NCBI RefSeq assembly: GCF_018687715.1
Contig: NC_056752.1
Coordinates: forward strand, 4,154,001 to 4,218,000
Reading direction: 5' to 3'
DNA length: 64,000 nucleotides
Source of the DNA: Carya illinoinensis
Lineage: Eukaryota > Streptophyta > Magnoliopsida > Fagales > Juglandaceae
Shown here: positions 44,428-56,440 of the stretch, piece after piece
Layout: every line of letters begins with the position of its first letter
How positions within the stretch are numbered: position 1 is the stretch's first letter
Notes under the pieces: model-generated
Told to the model about the DNA's origin: nothing
The model's input: only the letters and a program-made list of their open reading frames with translations
The model's database searches: none
Position numbers and translations under genes: made by a program

Positions 44428-45890
44428 AAATTAATTTTGGTAGGATGGGATATCACCCTCTGGGATTGTCTCACCTGCTGATCCACCTGTCGTTGTTTTT
44501 GTCGAGAACTTTGATCCCCTTGATCTGATTCATACCCCTTCACCTTTGATAAATCTCGTAGTTCATCAACCTCCTCTCTATCTGACAAACGGTGACTATC
44601 CTCCCCCATAAACGTCCGGACCTCAGCCTCATGCATAATATATGTTCTTCAACTTTCCATCTCTAGCAGTTCCGAGACAATATCAGATGTCCTACCCATA
44701 TGGCCAAACGCCTCAAGGCCTCTGTCAAGGAACTTGTCCTCCCATAACGTTGACACATGCCCATCCTTCACCTGTAAGAAATAGCCAGATTCCACAGTAA
44801 ACTCATCCGTCCTGTGCTCATTGAGAATAATAGCCCAATCACTGTCTACTTGCAGACTGGAAGCACCAACATGCTTAGTAACCCAACCTTAGATTGAACT
44901 GCACCCTATTTTTCACTTGCCCCATCCCTCTCCTCCTCTCCCATAGACTCCTCCTGCACCACTCCCATTGTGTCAACCACTATCGGCTGAGGATTTTCAA
45001 AGTTGTATCCTCTATATTTACCCCTCTTTGGAGGAACTACTTTGGCCTTTTCACACCAATCTTCCTTGTGGGACCCAACTCTTGCATGGCGCCCCTCATT
45101 CTTACCCCTCTTATGATTCATCTCCACCAAAACACACCACTGCTGAATGACCTTGCTGATTACACTTACCACAGTAAAACCCCGACTTTTCATACATTGC
45201 CTCCTGCTAGAATTTTTTTAAAGCCACTACAATCGGGAAGCCTTTGATTGGCTCCTCTAGCAAATCAACCTCCACACAAATACGAGCCCCCGTAGCCCTG
45301 GTTCTATGTCAAGTTGCATTAGTGCCTAAGAAGCGGCCAAACCTAGTCGCAAATATCTGTTAGCAATCTATCCGATACATATGCATTGGAAGACCTGAAA
45401 GAAAAATCCATTGAGGCAATAAAGAAGGTTCCTTATGAAGATCAAAATCTTTTGTCCATCTAAATAAACGAGAAATGCATCCTTCCCATTACCCATCCTT
45501 CTCTAGCCTAGCCATGAATAAAATCACTCTCATTGGTCATCTGAGCAAGAACATGATGAGCATCCATAAAACTTATTGTTGGATTAACATGCAACCCCCA
45601 AGTTTTCACCATAGATAAATGAATAGCATCAATGGGTGGTCTGGACCGAATAAACATTAGAACGAGAGCAAAGCGAAAATCCTCCACCGCTTTAAACATT
45701 TCTTGTTCTGAAAAAACAAAACCTTGCTCACCCTGAATATCCATAAGATAACGCATCTATAACTTCAACGATGAGGACTCATGCAAACGAGAAGCAACCT
45801 GCATGTACGACTTTTGCATGGCTCCACCATGATCCGAAGAGCCCTTTGGTGGCACAATCACCAAGGGGCCTACAGGTGCTGCCATGGCAA
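44424..45890 (-). pseudogene. LINE3 ORF1 (DUF4283, zinc knuckle)
   Basis: It starts near ATG 45890 (MAAPVGPLVIVPPKGSSDHG), then the DUF4283 region (GFVFSEQEMFKAVEDF; ALVLMFIRSRPPIDAIHL; MVKTWGLHVNPTI), a broken knuckle region near 45150-45200, and a charged C-terminal part (DREEVDELRDLSKVKG, SDQGDQSSRQKQRQ). The final codons read ...AATTTATGA, so the ORF1 stop TGA overlaps the ORF2 start ATG by the sequence ATGA. At least three internal stops or shifts occur. Confidence 0.75.
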
Positions 45891-45977
45891 TGCGTCAATC
45901 AAGAAAATGAAAACCTAGCAAAAAACAAGTCTGAGATTTATGGAGCAAAAAATCATCACAATGGAGAGGATGTACTT

Positions 45978-48900
45978 AAGAGCGGCATGATCTGTAAATA
46001 CAATGATAGGTGATCCAATCAAATAAGAACGGATATTATTTAATGCAAATACTACAGCTAGCAACTATTTCTCAATGGTAGAGTAATTCATTTGAGTAGT
46101 GTTCAGAGTTCTACTAGCATAATAAATAACGTAAGGTTTTCCCTTAATCCGCTGCCTAAGTATCGCTCCCATTGCATTGTCACTTGCGTCACACATGATT
46201 TCAAAAGGAAGACTCCAATCGGGTGGTTGCACAATAAGTGTGGATGTTAATATGTCAATTAGCATTGTAAACACATCTTGACAAGCATCTATCCGCTCAA
46301 ATGGGTTATCTTGAACAAGAAGGCTACACAAAGGTCGTGAGACATAGAAAAATTTTGTATAAACCTTCTATAAAAACTAGCATGGCCAAGGAAGGATTCT
46401 ACCTCTTTAACAGTTTTTGGAGTTGGCAGCTTTGAAATTAACTCAATCTTGGATTGGCCAACCTCTATACCCTTTAAAGAAACAACATGACCCAATACAA
46501 TACTCGAGGATACCATAAAATGGCACGTTTCCCAATTGAGAACAAGGTGTTTCTCTTCACAGCGAACCAAGACTCTCTTCAGATGTACCAAACAATTGAG
46601 TACAAGGTATTTTCGTTCACAAAGAACCAAGACTCTACTCAGATTTATCAAACAAGTGTCAAAGGAATCACCAAAAATAGTCAAATTATCCATTAAAACT
46701 TTCATACAATTTTCAACCATGTCACTAAATATGCTCATCATGCAATATTGAAAAGTAGCAGGTGCATTACACAATCAAAGTGGAATTCTATGAAAGGCAT
46801 ACGTACCAAAAGGGCAAGTGAATGTGGTTTTATCTTGGTCTTTTGATACAATTTCAATTTGATAGTAACCAGAGTAACCATCCAAAAAAAGTAGAAAGGG
46901 TGATCAGCAACTCGCTCAAGGATTTGATCAATAAAAGGAAGGGGGAAATGGTTTTTTCTAGTGGCAGAATTCGGTTTTTAGTAATCAATACACATCTGCC
47001 ACCCAGACACAAGCTTTGTAGGTACTAGCTCTCCCATTTTATTCTTCACCACAGTAACGCCTGACTTTTTGGGGACAATCTGCATAGGATTAACCCATTT
47101 ACTATCAGTAATAGAGCGTATAATCCCTACATCTAACAATTTTAATACTTCATTCTTTACCACTTCTTTCATGGCAGGATTAAGTCTGTGTTGTGGGTCT
47201 CTACGAGGCTTAGCTTTTTCCTCTAAATTAATTTTATGAGAATAGACTAAGGGGCTAACACCTTTAATATCTGCAATACTCCAACCTATAGCTAACTTAT
47301 GCTCATTTAAAGTGTGAAGCAGTTGCTCACCTTGAGAGTTAGACAATTCATATGAGATAAAAGCAGGAAAAATATCACCTGGACCGAGGAAAGCATGTTT
47401 TAAACCTTTAAGCAAACGTTTCAATTCGACTTTTGATGCCTCTGAATTTGAAAGAATTTGTTTTTCACTTTTCTTAGGCAACTCCTTGATTTTTTATTGC
47501 CAAGCCTGTGTGCCATGATCCTGAGTTTCATGAAAAATAGCATAAACATCAATAACATCAGATGAATCACTAATAGTGTCTAACTAAGAGTTAATAAGGA
47601 AGTATTCAAGGGGGTTAGAATCATGAGCTATGTGAACTCCCTTATCTATGAGTGCATCAATCATGTACGTTTGGTGACACTCATCATCTTCTATTGGTTG
47701 TTTTCCAACATGAAAAATATTCACCTCGAGAGTCAAATTCTCAAAAGAGAGTTTCATTATACTGTTCCTACGATTAATAAGAGTGTTAGCAGTATTAAGG
47801 AAAGGTCTACCTAAAATCAAGGGAATTTTAGAACTAGAATTAACAACAGAATTGGTGTTAAGAATTAAGAAATCAATAGGATAATAAAATTCATCAATTT
47901 AAATCAAAACATCCTTCACCACACCCCGTGGCACTTTGAGAGAATGTTCAGCTAGTTGCAATACCACAAGAGTGGGTTTGAATTCTCCCAACCCTGATTG
48001 CAAATAAATTGAATAAGGTATCAAATTTACATTGGCTCCTAAATCTAGTAAGGCTTGCCTAGACTCATAATTTTCAATATTACATGCAATAATTAGACAA
48101 TTAGGATCTTTGTACTTAGGAGAAATTCGCTGCTCAATTAGAGTACTAAATTGCTATATTAGAAATGTTGTCTTCTTAACATAGTACTTCCTCTTAACTT
48201 ATATACAAATCTTGGAGAACTTTTGTATAAGTAGGAACTTATTTAATAACATGCAAAAGAGAAAGATTCATCTTTACCTGCCTGAGGTTCTCCAAGATTT
48301 CATTGTTAGAATCCAAAGTTCAAATACCAGATTTTAAAACTTGAGGAAATGGTACCTTAACTGGGCTATTGAGTACCTTAGCTTCCTTAGACAACTCAGC
48401 ACTATTATTACTTTGTTCCTCTTCAATATCCTCTGGCTAATCAGTTGTTGGGATGTGTAAGGACTTACCACTTTGTGTCACAATGACATTGACCTCTTTC
48501 AAATTTTATTGCGCAATATGTTGACCTTGGGGCATGTGTTGAGCTTGAGAAGGGAACTTGCCATATTTATTCACACTCAAAGAAGTCATCAACTTGGATA
48601 CATGACTCTTTATTTCCTTATTTTTCTCAACAACCTACGTAATCAAAGACTCAAACTTTTGATTAGTTTTACCATGTACCCCAATAAAATGCAAAGTATC
48701 TTCTAAGGGGTTCCTAGAAGAGGGAGATGCATGCTATGGTGTAGAGTAATTCCTTGATGGTCGTGAATGTCCAACTTCCAACTAAAGTTTAGGTTATTTC
48801 TCCAACCAGGATTGTATGTATCTAAGTAGGGTGAAAATGGCTTTTTATACATGCCAAGAGAATTGCAATGTTCCTTATACACTCTTCTCATCTCAGCAAG

Positions 48901-49912
48901 TGTTGGGCAATCTTGTGCAAGATGATCTACTCCCTGATAAACAAAACAAAGTTTAAAGGCATCAGCTTAGGGAATAATACGAGCTGCCATAGTTTCCTTC
49001 ATTTTCAATGCCTCTAGCTATCTAGTTAAGCCCTCCATCCTTGCTTTCAAGTTATCTTCTTCTTCGAGATGATAGATGCCTCCACTAAAATGAGTTTGAT
49101 TGGAGCATGCTCGATTGGTACTGTCAATAGCATTTGGTCCTGTCTAGGTGTGAGCTTTTTCTGCAAGTTCATTTAAATACTCTATTGCCTCATCTGGATC
49201 CTTCTACAAAAACTCATCATTACATTTACACACCATTTTAACAAATTGACGCTATCTAGGAGTAAGACCTTCATAAAAATAGCTAAGTAGATGCCAGCTT
49301 TCATAACCATGATTGGGACACAAGCTAAGTACTCTTTAAAACATTCAAATGCTTGATATGAAGTCTCACTATCATTTTGTGTAAAAATTGAGATTTGCCT
49401 TTTCAAAGCATTAGTCTTATGATGAGGAAAGTATTTATTGAAAAAAATTTGGGTCATCTTAGTCCATGACCAATTAACTGTGGTCTCAATGAATACATCC
49501 AACTCTTTGCCTTATCCTTTAGTGAGAAAGGAAATAACTTAAGTCGAACAGCATCTACAGTGCCAGGTTGAACAGCAACAACCTCTTCAAACTCCCTAAT
49601 ATGCACATATGGATTTTCACTCTCCAAACCATGAAAAGTAGGGAGAAGTTGTATCACACCTGGTTTGAAATCTATTGGAGGACTATTAAGTGGAAATATA
49701 ATACATGATGGTGTTCTTGTACATGTAGAGCGAAGGTACTCATGTAGAGTCCTAGGTTGATCTTCGTGCACACTCATGTTAGATGAAGAAAATGATGAAA
49801 TAGAATGTTTATGAAAATTAGATGGCATGTCAAACAGATTATCAAAGAGGGTATAAGTGTCTACTTCAGGTCTCCTTGCAAATCTACCTAAGTCACCTCT
49901 AGATCTATGCAT
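45978..49912 (-). pseudogene. Athila-like gag-protease-RT
   Basis: gag starts at ATG 49912 (MHRSRGDLGRFARRPEVDTY) with the retrotransposon-gag core (GVIQLLPTFHGLESENPYVH; REFEEVVAVQPGTVDAVRLK; FSLKDKAKSWMYSL) continuing in another frame to 49182, then a decayed knuckle (HLAQDCPTLAEMRRV, about 48900). Protease: PLILGRPFLNTANTLINRR. The RT lead is VSPLVYSHKINLEEKAKPRR and RT starts at KLVSGWQMCIDY. The catalytic box reads LMDNLTIFGDSF, so the second Asp is Asn. RNase H follows (FEIMCDASDNAMGAIL; YYASRTLNTTQMNYST) to TDHAALKYILS, cut by LINE3. Stops and the Asp to Asn change make it inactive. Confidence 0.8.
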
Positions 49913-50051
49913 GTAAACATTGAAAGAGAAAGAAAAAAAAAAAAAAGACTACATCTAAAATTGAAACAAAGTAGAAGAAAGGAACAAGTTCAGTGCGTTT
50001 GGTTTGTCAAATTCAGCAAAACTATTCTTTGAATGCACTTCTTGAACTGTC

Positions 50052-50070
50052 TCCCCGGCAACAACACCAA
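50052..50070 (-). promoter_or_regulatory. Primer binding site of the Athila-like element
   Basis: The minus-strand TTGGTGTTGTTGCCGGGGA closely resembles the Asp-tRNA primer site typical of Athila/Tat elements (pattern TGGCGCCGTTGCCGGGGA). It lies two bases inside the 68-bp LTR remnant. Confidence 0.75.
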
Positions 50071-50072
50071 TT

Positions 50073-50140
50073 TGATTACACATATAATCTAGCAATTAAA
50101 CTTGTAAAAGCAATGTTCAGAATACACTATCGTGCAATCA
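50073..50140 (-). repeat. Athila-like 5' LTR remnant (68 bp)
   Basis: Minus strand: starts TGATTGCACGATAGTG and ends ATATGTGTAATCA, with TGATT/AATCA inverted ends. Its body matches the first 70 or so bases of the LTR at 40614 (CTGAACATTGC, TTTAATTGCTAGATTATATG). Compared with the 1-kb copy, the middle is missing. Confidence 0.65.
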
Positions 50141-51864
50141 TTACCCCTCATCTCCGTCAGAAAGAGGCTAGTGTTTAACTATAAGACATGAGAGATTCCT
50201 TAGCCAAACCTTAACTGCCAACCAAACTCCCGACGCCAAATCTTGTGAGTTTTCCATCCGAGCCTTGCAATAACGCAACTAGAGGCACCTTGTTATAATA
50301 TAAGGTATAATGCCAAGTAAAATAACCCTATGACTCGATTTCTTTGCTAAGTTAAACCACTGCATCACAGTCACCCACCATGACATTCCTACAAAATGTG
50401 GTATGCCCAGCGGAAATGCAACCATCTTCTAAACTTTAGAGGCAATAATCCCACAACATAACACATGGTTCAAAGTTTCGGCTTGACCTAAACAACAATC
50501 ATATTGAGAGGCCAATGGAATTCCCAGATATTGCACTCGAGAGTCTAAGTCCATTAAATCTGGCTTTCCACATACATACAGACATCTTTTTCGGAAGAAG
50601 ATGGTGTCAAATCCAATCCATGCCCACTTGTTCAGTGCCTTTGATACGAATGATATCCCAAGTAGTGGCAGACATAAAAAGTCCATCCAAATTGTAATAT
50701 CCTTGCCTTCTCTTCTCACCACAATTTCACGCATAATCTCACTGGCCTTATATTTACTAACTAGTTCTACAAGATAATTTTCATCCCAGGGGCCATCCAC
50801 CTAAACAGCTTGTATTTTAATATCAGCAGGCACAACATCTCCACTAACACTGAGAGGCCCACTCGCCAACCAACGATCAAACCAAAAGGAAGACCCACCC
50901 TTTTTCACTTCACTTTTACATTATCAACCGCATCGGGAAGAACATTCATGATCGATCTCCAGAAATGGGATGCAATTCGGCAAACCTCAGCAAATAAAAT
51001 ATGACCATACTTCACATATTTAGCTCGAAAGAACTGTGTCCACAGATTTTCTACTGATAAAAGTCTCCATGCAAATTTCATGTGGAGTGACCTTTGAACC
51101 TCATGAAAATTCCTCAAGCCAATATCCTTTTCCTTGTGAGGTTTGCACATTTTATCCCAAGCACACCAATCACCATTTCATCCTCAGTTTCCCATTAAAT
51201 TTTTCCCCAAAAAATGTTGAAAGAAAATAGTTGATTTTTTTGAAAACCTTCAAAAGGACATTCAAAACTGCTAAGAGATGGGTTGCCATACATGATAGAA
51301 CTATTTAAGAAGAGTGAGTCTACCACCTTCCGAAATTAGCTTCAATTTCCAGCCTGCCACTTTTTTTTTTTTTAATCTTCTTAATAAGAGGTTCTAAATC
51401 CCATGATGTGAGATGACCTAAGACAGGAGGGACTCCCAAGAAAATGATAGGGAACTTGCCTCCAACAACAGTCAATCTCATTAGATTTCAACTCCTAGAA
51501 AAGGTAATGGACTTTGAGAAGAACAAAGCTGATTTATCCTTGTTAATTAATTTGTTGGACCACTTCTTATAAACCTCTAGCATTTTAATCAGTACGAGCA
51601 CTTGCCACCATTCACAAAGACTAAGAGGTCATCAGCATAGACTAAGTAGGAAACTAACGGAGCACCTGTGGGATGTGAAAAATAGCCAATTCGACCCTTT
51701 TCAAAATTCTTTTGAAGTAATTTTGACAACACCTCCTCATAGTAATAAACAAATAAGGCGAGAGCGGATCACCTTGCCTTAGGCCCGAGACTGTTGGAAG
51801 AAACCTTTAAGAGTTCCATTCATCATAGTGGAGAACCATGGAGATAGGTCATGTACTCCTACTG
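50141..51864 (-). mobile_element. LINE4, truncated at both ends (RT and zf-RVT)
   Basis: Minus-strand LINE ORF2 fragment: DLSPWFSTMMNGTLKGFFQQ at 51862, the RT catalytic box LVYADDLLVFVNGG intact, the thumb (HMKFAWRLLSVENLWTQFF; FWRSIMNVLPDAVDNVKVK), SSFWFDRWLASGPLSV, zf-RVT (RKRCLYVCGKPDLMDLDSRV; YLGIPLASQYDCC; AETLNHVLCCGIIASKV) and VWLAVKVWLRNLS near 50200. No RNase H and no poly-A are present; it stops at the Athila LTR remnant. The 5' side abuts copia2 RNase H without a TSD. Frame breaks are common. Confidence 0.8.
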
Positions 51865-54800
51865 CATACGCAATGTTAGGTCTAGTATAAGCAGCCGCAT
51901 AACGTAAACTTCCAATCATGCTAGCTTATTCTTCTTGATTTATCACATCATCATCATTTTCAATAGAAAATAAATGAACACTAGGATAAAAAAGAGTAAC
52001 AACATGCTTGCATCTAACATAATTATATTTCTTTAATAATTTTTCTACTTAATGCGATTGATCAAGAAAAATACAATCACATATTTTGGTATTTTCATAC
52101 CCAAAACAATTAGCCTCACCAAGATCTTTCATATCAAAATGATTTCTAAGCATATTTTTGGTTTCACCAATGAGATGCAAATTAGAACCAAATATAAGCA
52201 AATCATCCACATATAGGCTAATAATAACATGTGATTTAATAGATACATTTATCACACTCATTTGACTTATATTCATTCTCAATCATGCAAGAAGAAAACT
52301 TCTCATGCCATAGTTAAGGAGCCTGTTTTAAGCCATATAGAGATTTTGTCAACTTCAACACTTTGCTTTCTTGGCCAGACTCTACAAAACGTTTCGGTTG
52401 GTCCCTAGATCCCCATTCAAAAATGTTGTTTTAACATCCATTTGAAGAATGTTTAAATCATAAATTGCATCAATTGCAAGTTAAACTTTGATGGAAGTTA
52501 TTCTAATAACTGGAGAAAAAGTATCAGAAAAATAAAGATCGCCGTTTTGTTAAACACCTTTCGCAACAAGTCTAGCCTTGAGTTTTTCTATAGTTCCATT
52601 AGGTTAAAACTTTTTTTCTAAGAACCCATTTACACATATGGTTTTACAACCCGGCCATAATTCAACTAACTTCCAAGTTTTATTAGAAATTAGTGAATCC
52701 ATCTCATGAGTCACAACCTCTTTCTAAAATACAACATCAGTTGAAGCTAAAACTTCTTGTAAAGTTTTGGACTTTCCTATCTATTATAAATGTAATAGTT
52801 AGGGCCAAAATCTTTTTCAGTTCTCTCTTTTACTCCTTCTTGGTTCAAAGTTTTCTTGATTTTGTGAAAGAGTAGAAGAACTTGGTTCATAAAAAGTATT
52901 TTGTCTAGATTCTTTACCCCTACTATTTTTTTTTTATTTAAAAGAAAGCTTTTCTTCATGAAAAATTGCATCACCCAATTCAAAAATCATATTATTTTCA
53001 ATGTCAAAAAATCTATAGGCTCTGTGTATCGCATATCCAAGAAAAGCACAAGTGGTAGTTTTTACACCCAGTTTGGGTGTTTTTGAATCAATAATCCTTA
53101 CAAATGCTAGATAGCCCCAAACTTTAAAATATTTCAAATTTGCTTATACCCTTTCTACAACTTAAAAGGTGTAGATTTTAAATTTTTATAAGGAACCCTA
53201 TTTAACACATGACAAACAGTCAAAATTATTCCAGCCCAAAAGCTTGGGGGAGCACCTGAATCTATAAACATGGCATTCGTCAACTCAATTAAAGTTCTAT
53301 TTTCCCTTTCAGTCGCACTATTAGATGTAGGTGAATATGGTGGAGTATTTTCATGGATTATTCCCAAAGATTGAACAAAATTGTTGAATTAATTTGAAAC
53401 ATACTCTCGGCCCCTATCACTTCTAAATCTTTTGATCTTTCAACCAAATTGATTTTCAACTTTGTGAAGGAAATCTTTAAATTTTTCAAAAGTTTCACTT
53501 TTATTTCTTAATAAATAAACATAAGTATATTTTGAAAAATCATCAATAAAAATGATAAAATATCTATTTCCTCCACAAGTTAAAATTCCTTCAAATTTAC
53601 AAAGATCAGTTTGAATTAAATTTAATAAATTGGTATTTCTTTCAACACTTCTATGAGGCCTTTTTGTAATTTTTGCTTTACTACAAATTTCACATTTTTG
53701 AAAATATTTTGTCAATTAGGGAATTAATCCTAAACTACTCACGAATGCAATGTATCTACTATTAATATGACATAAATGAGCATGCCAAAAATTCACAGAA
53801 GAAAGCATATAAACCGAACCATTCAAAACTTTAGTCTCAACATTTAACTTAAATATTCCATCACAAGCATACCCTTTGCCAACAAATATTCCCTTTTTAG
53901 TCATTACATATTGATCAGGTTCTATAGTCTTTATAAAGCCAAGCTTTTTTTTTTTTGAAGCCAACCTTGTTAAGCAAAAAACTTGACATTAAATTCTTCC
54001 TCATGGATGGTGTATAAAGCACAGCTTTAAGAGTCAGTACATGTCCAGAGGTAAAATTCAACTCAACCTCACCACTACCAGAACCTTGGCTTTACTTGAG
54101 TCACGAAACATAATTGATTTCTCTTCATTAAAAGGAGTATATTTCTTGAACCAATCTTTTTATTATAGAAGACATGTCTATTGGCACCGGAGTCTACCCA
54201 CCACCCTTCAACATACTGGACCATGTTTATGTCTATAATCATTGCTATAAGAGCCTTTTCAATTAAATTTTCCTAAGGAACATTTTCCCGCTTCTGAAAT
54301 TTGCAAGTTCGAACAAAATGCCCACTTTTGCCATAGACAAAACAAGCTTGATGTTGTGAAGGAGGTCTTTGGTTCTTATTCTTTTGGCTTAGATTTCCGT
54401 TGTTGTGAGGCTTTCTAAATTTTTTGAAAACCTTTTTCTAAGGCTTCAAATGACGATTTGTAGAATTTTGACCTCTGGGCAAGCTACTATTTTCAAAAAT
54501 TAAATTTACCTTTGTTGTGGTAAGCTCATTACCACTTTGTGTCATCAAAGCATCTTGGCCTCTAGCTTCCTCTACATGAATCCGTGTGATCAAAGTCTCC
54601 AAGGATGTCTCATTTTTCTTGTGGTGCATCGACTTTTGGAACTCCCTCCATGAAGGTGGTAGCTTGTCAACAATGCTGTAAGCAATCAAGTTTTCTTTAA
54701 TTTTGATGCCTTTAGATCTAACCTCAGCTACTATCATTTGGAAATCTTGTGCTTGCTCCCTAGTGAACTTGCCATATACCATTTGATATCGGAAGAAGCT

Positions 54801-55364
54801 ACTAGCTGCGTACATCTTTGCACCTACCTCTTTGGCATCATATTTACTTTGTAAAACTTTCCAAATTTTATTGCAGTGGAGTATGTAGTATTGTAATAAT
54901 CATAGAAATGATTTGCAAGACAATTCAAATGATAGCACCGGCATTTACACTCATCATTTGTGTATTTTTTCTACCTTTGCTTGATGAGTTTTGTGTTGCT
55001 CTTCGGTCATATTGTCAGTGGATCAGGTCTTGTTTGGATTCTTCTTCGTGACCAAATAGGAGACATTGAGCAGGCTGAGATAAAAGAGCACTTTACACTT
55101 TCACCACTTGGAATGGGCATCCTTGAAGCAAAATGGCTTGTTGAGATCGAAGCGAAATGGCTTGTTGAGATCTCCAATGCTGTCTTCAGATTTTTCAACT
55201 GTAGAGTCCATTTGAATCTTCTTAAACATGTTGGTGAAAAATATAATAACAAAATAAATTACAATAAACTGAAATAAAAAATAACCAAAAAAGAGGAAGA
55301 CTATTAGATTGAGCATGGAAATCTCACTTTCTTTAAGGAGATTCAAGTTCTCTATGGTAGACAA
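51865..55364 (-). pseudogene. copia2 gag-pol, 3' end missing
   Basis: Minus strand from 55364: gag ([55 protein letters not shown]), zinc knuckle with its first Cys replaced (FVYGKSGHFVRTC), protease (PIDM context near 54190), GAG-pre-integrase (MLSSVNFWHAHLCHINSRYI), integrase (FQKCEICSKAKITKRPHRSV; YFIIFIDDFSKYTYVYLL; HENTPPYSPTSNSATEREN; DSGAPPSFWAGIILTVCHVL), RT (YVDDLLIFGSN intact; DMKDLGEANCFGYE) and the start of RNase H (ASMIGSLRYAAAYTRPNIAY). It ends at the LINE4 junction. A Lys-Pro-Phe-containing 21-bp unit is duplicated in gag (about 55140-55180). Stops and shifts are present but fewer than in copia1. Confidence 0.85.
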
Positions 55365-55389
55365 TTTTTAAACACTAGTGTAGCAAACC

Positions 55390-55799
55390 TCCTCTCGGCT
55401 TGTCCCCTCTAGGATAAAGTAGCCCAATGGTTCGTCGTATGACTTGAAATAACCCTGCACATGTAGTTGAGTCCAAACCTCTAAAAAAAAAAAAACACAT
55501 TTTTTACTCGGAATCTCTCAAATATCACACAAAAACTGGGAGATGAATTAGTACGAATTTTTTATGAACAAAGTCTGACTAAACCAAAGGACCTATTTAT
55601 AGTCTGGTAAAACTTGCTAATAATTATAGTGTAACGGCACATTTATTCAAGAAGTAACTGAAGAATTAAACTCTACATAAGTTAACGCATGAAATAATGA
55701 ACTGAAATGGCTATCTCTCGGAACAATGAGCTAAAATAGCTAAGCCTTTAAAAAAATTGTTAACGCACGAAATAATGAATCAAATGTTGAAGATGTTGC
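55390..55799 (-). repeat. Probable copia2 5' LTR and leader
   Basis: Non-coding sequence directly upstream of the copia2 gag on its strand, with a TATA-like ACTATAAATAGG (minus strand, near 55590-55601) and a poly-T (55482-55496 as poly-A). It abuts a LINE RT fragment after NEYR at about 55800. The second LTR is missing with the 3' end, so the exact limits cannot be set. Confidence 0.5.
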
Positions 55800-56036
55800 C
55801 TATATTCATTCACATATATGGGGCTCTTAATCTTGGGAATTAAAACAATGAAAGTGTGATTAAGGGAAGGAGCAAAAGGATTACCATTTAGCCAAGAGAG
55901 CATTGCCTTACTGACTTCATCACCAATCACATGCCAATGCTTTTGGTAGAAACAGGCTCCAAAGCCATCAAGTCTTGGGCATTTGAAGGGTGCCATTTGT
56001 TTTATGGCCTCCTCTATCTCCTGTATTGTAAACTCC
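55800..56036 (-). pseudogene. LINE5 reverse transcriptase fragment
   Basis: Minus strand: REFTIQEIEEAIKQMAPFKC, then PRLDGFGACFYQKHWHVIGD, and NHTFIVLIPKIKSPIYVNEY, the N-terminal RT block (SPGPDGF pattern, here CPRLDGF). It has no stops over about 79 codons and is cut at 56037 by the CACTA insertion and at 55800 by copia2. The missing 5' part is expected beyond the CACTA element, outside the window. Confidence 0.8.
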
Positions 56037-56039
56037 CTT

Positions 56040-56440
56040 CACTACAAGAAAAGCAGCTTATTGCCATGAGTTCAACTTCCACGACACAATATCGTGGCAA
56101 TCAGTGGTGATTTTGTCACTAGAGTAATCCATGGGAGCGAAACATGTCATTTACCATGAGATCACAGTGGTGACAAATACTTTACTAGCAATAATATTTT
56201 TTCCCACGAATTTCATCATTTAATGCCACCATTTTCTTTAACGGGAAAAAGAATCCAATAATTAATATTCTTCGTGGCTTAAAACTTTTAACGTCAGAAT
56301 TTAGTGTTTTTCCGCCAGATAAACATCATCGCTATTTTGCACGTGGTGATAGGCACATGAATCCGTGAGTACATGTTATTTGCCACGAGTTGTGTTAGGC
56401 TTTTCCCACGAGTTGGTGTTGCCGCAAAAACAAATTAATG
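56040..56440. promoter_or_regulatory. CACTA subterminal repeat region
   Basis: The motif CCACGA, its complement TCGTGG, and close variants (CCATGAG, GCCACGAG, CCCACGAG, CACGTGGTGA) recur at least ten times in both orientations over 400 bp, including the near-palindrome CCACGACACAATATCGTGG. In En/Spm, subterminal repeats bind the TNPA protein to bring the ends together; the same role here is inferred. Confidence 0.65.

Larger units (their letters stand above)
36088..50140 (-). mobile_element. Athila-like gypsy element with nested LINE3, rearranged by inversion
   Basis: The element reads on the minus strand from its primer site (50052-50070) through gag, protease and RT to RNase H at 45978, where LINE3 was inserted. 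The 3' halves of both LINE3 and the gypsy element then lie at 36088-41684 on the plus strand. The 16-bp AAGTACATCCTCTCCA (minus strand, 45977-45962) and AAGTACCTTCTCTCCA (plus strand, 37587-37602) differ at two positions and sit at the LINE 5' end and after the LINE poly-A: they are the LINE3 target duplication. The LINE halves total about 5.8 kb, one complete LINE, missing only about a dozen codons at the break. A single inversion of 36088-41684 explains the arrangement. Confidence 0.8.

Noticed and set aside
49993..50230. Possible tRNA gene next to the Athila primer site
   Set aside because: The GC-rich GCCGGGGA string is a primer binding site complement of about 19 bases; no cloverleaf could be formed around it.
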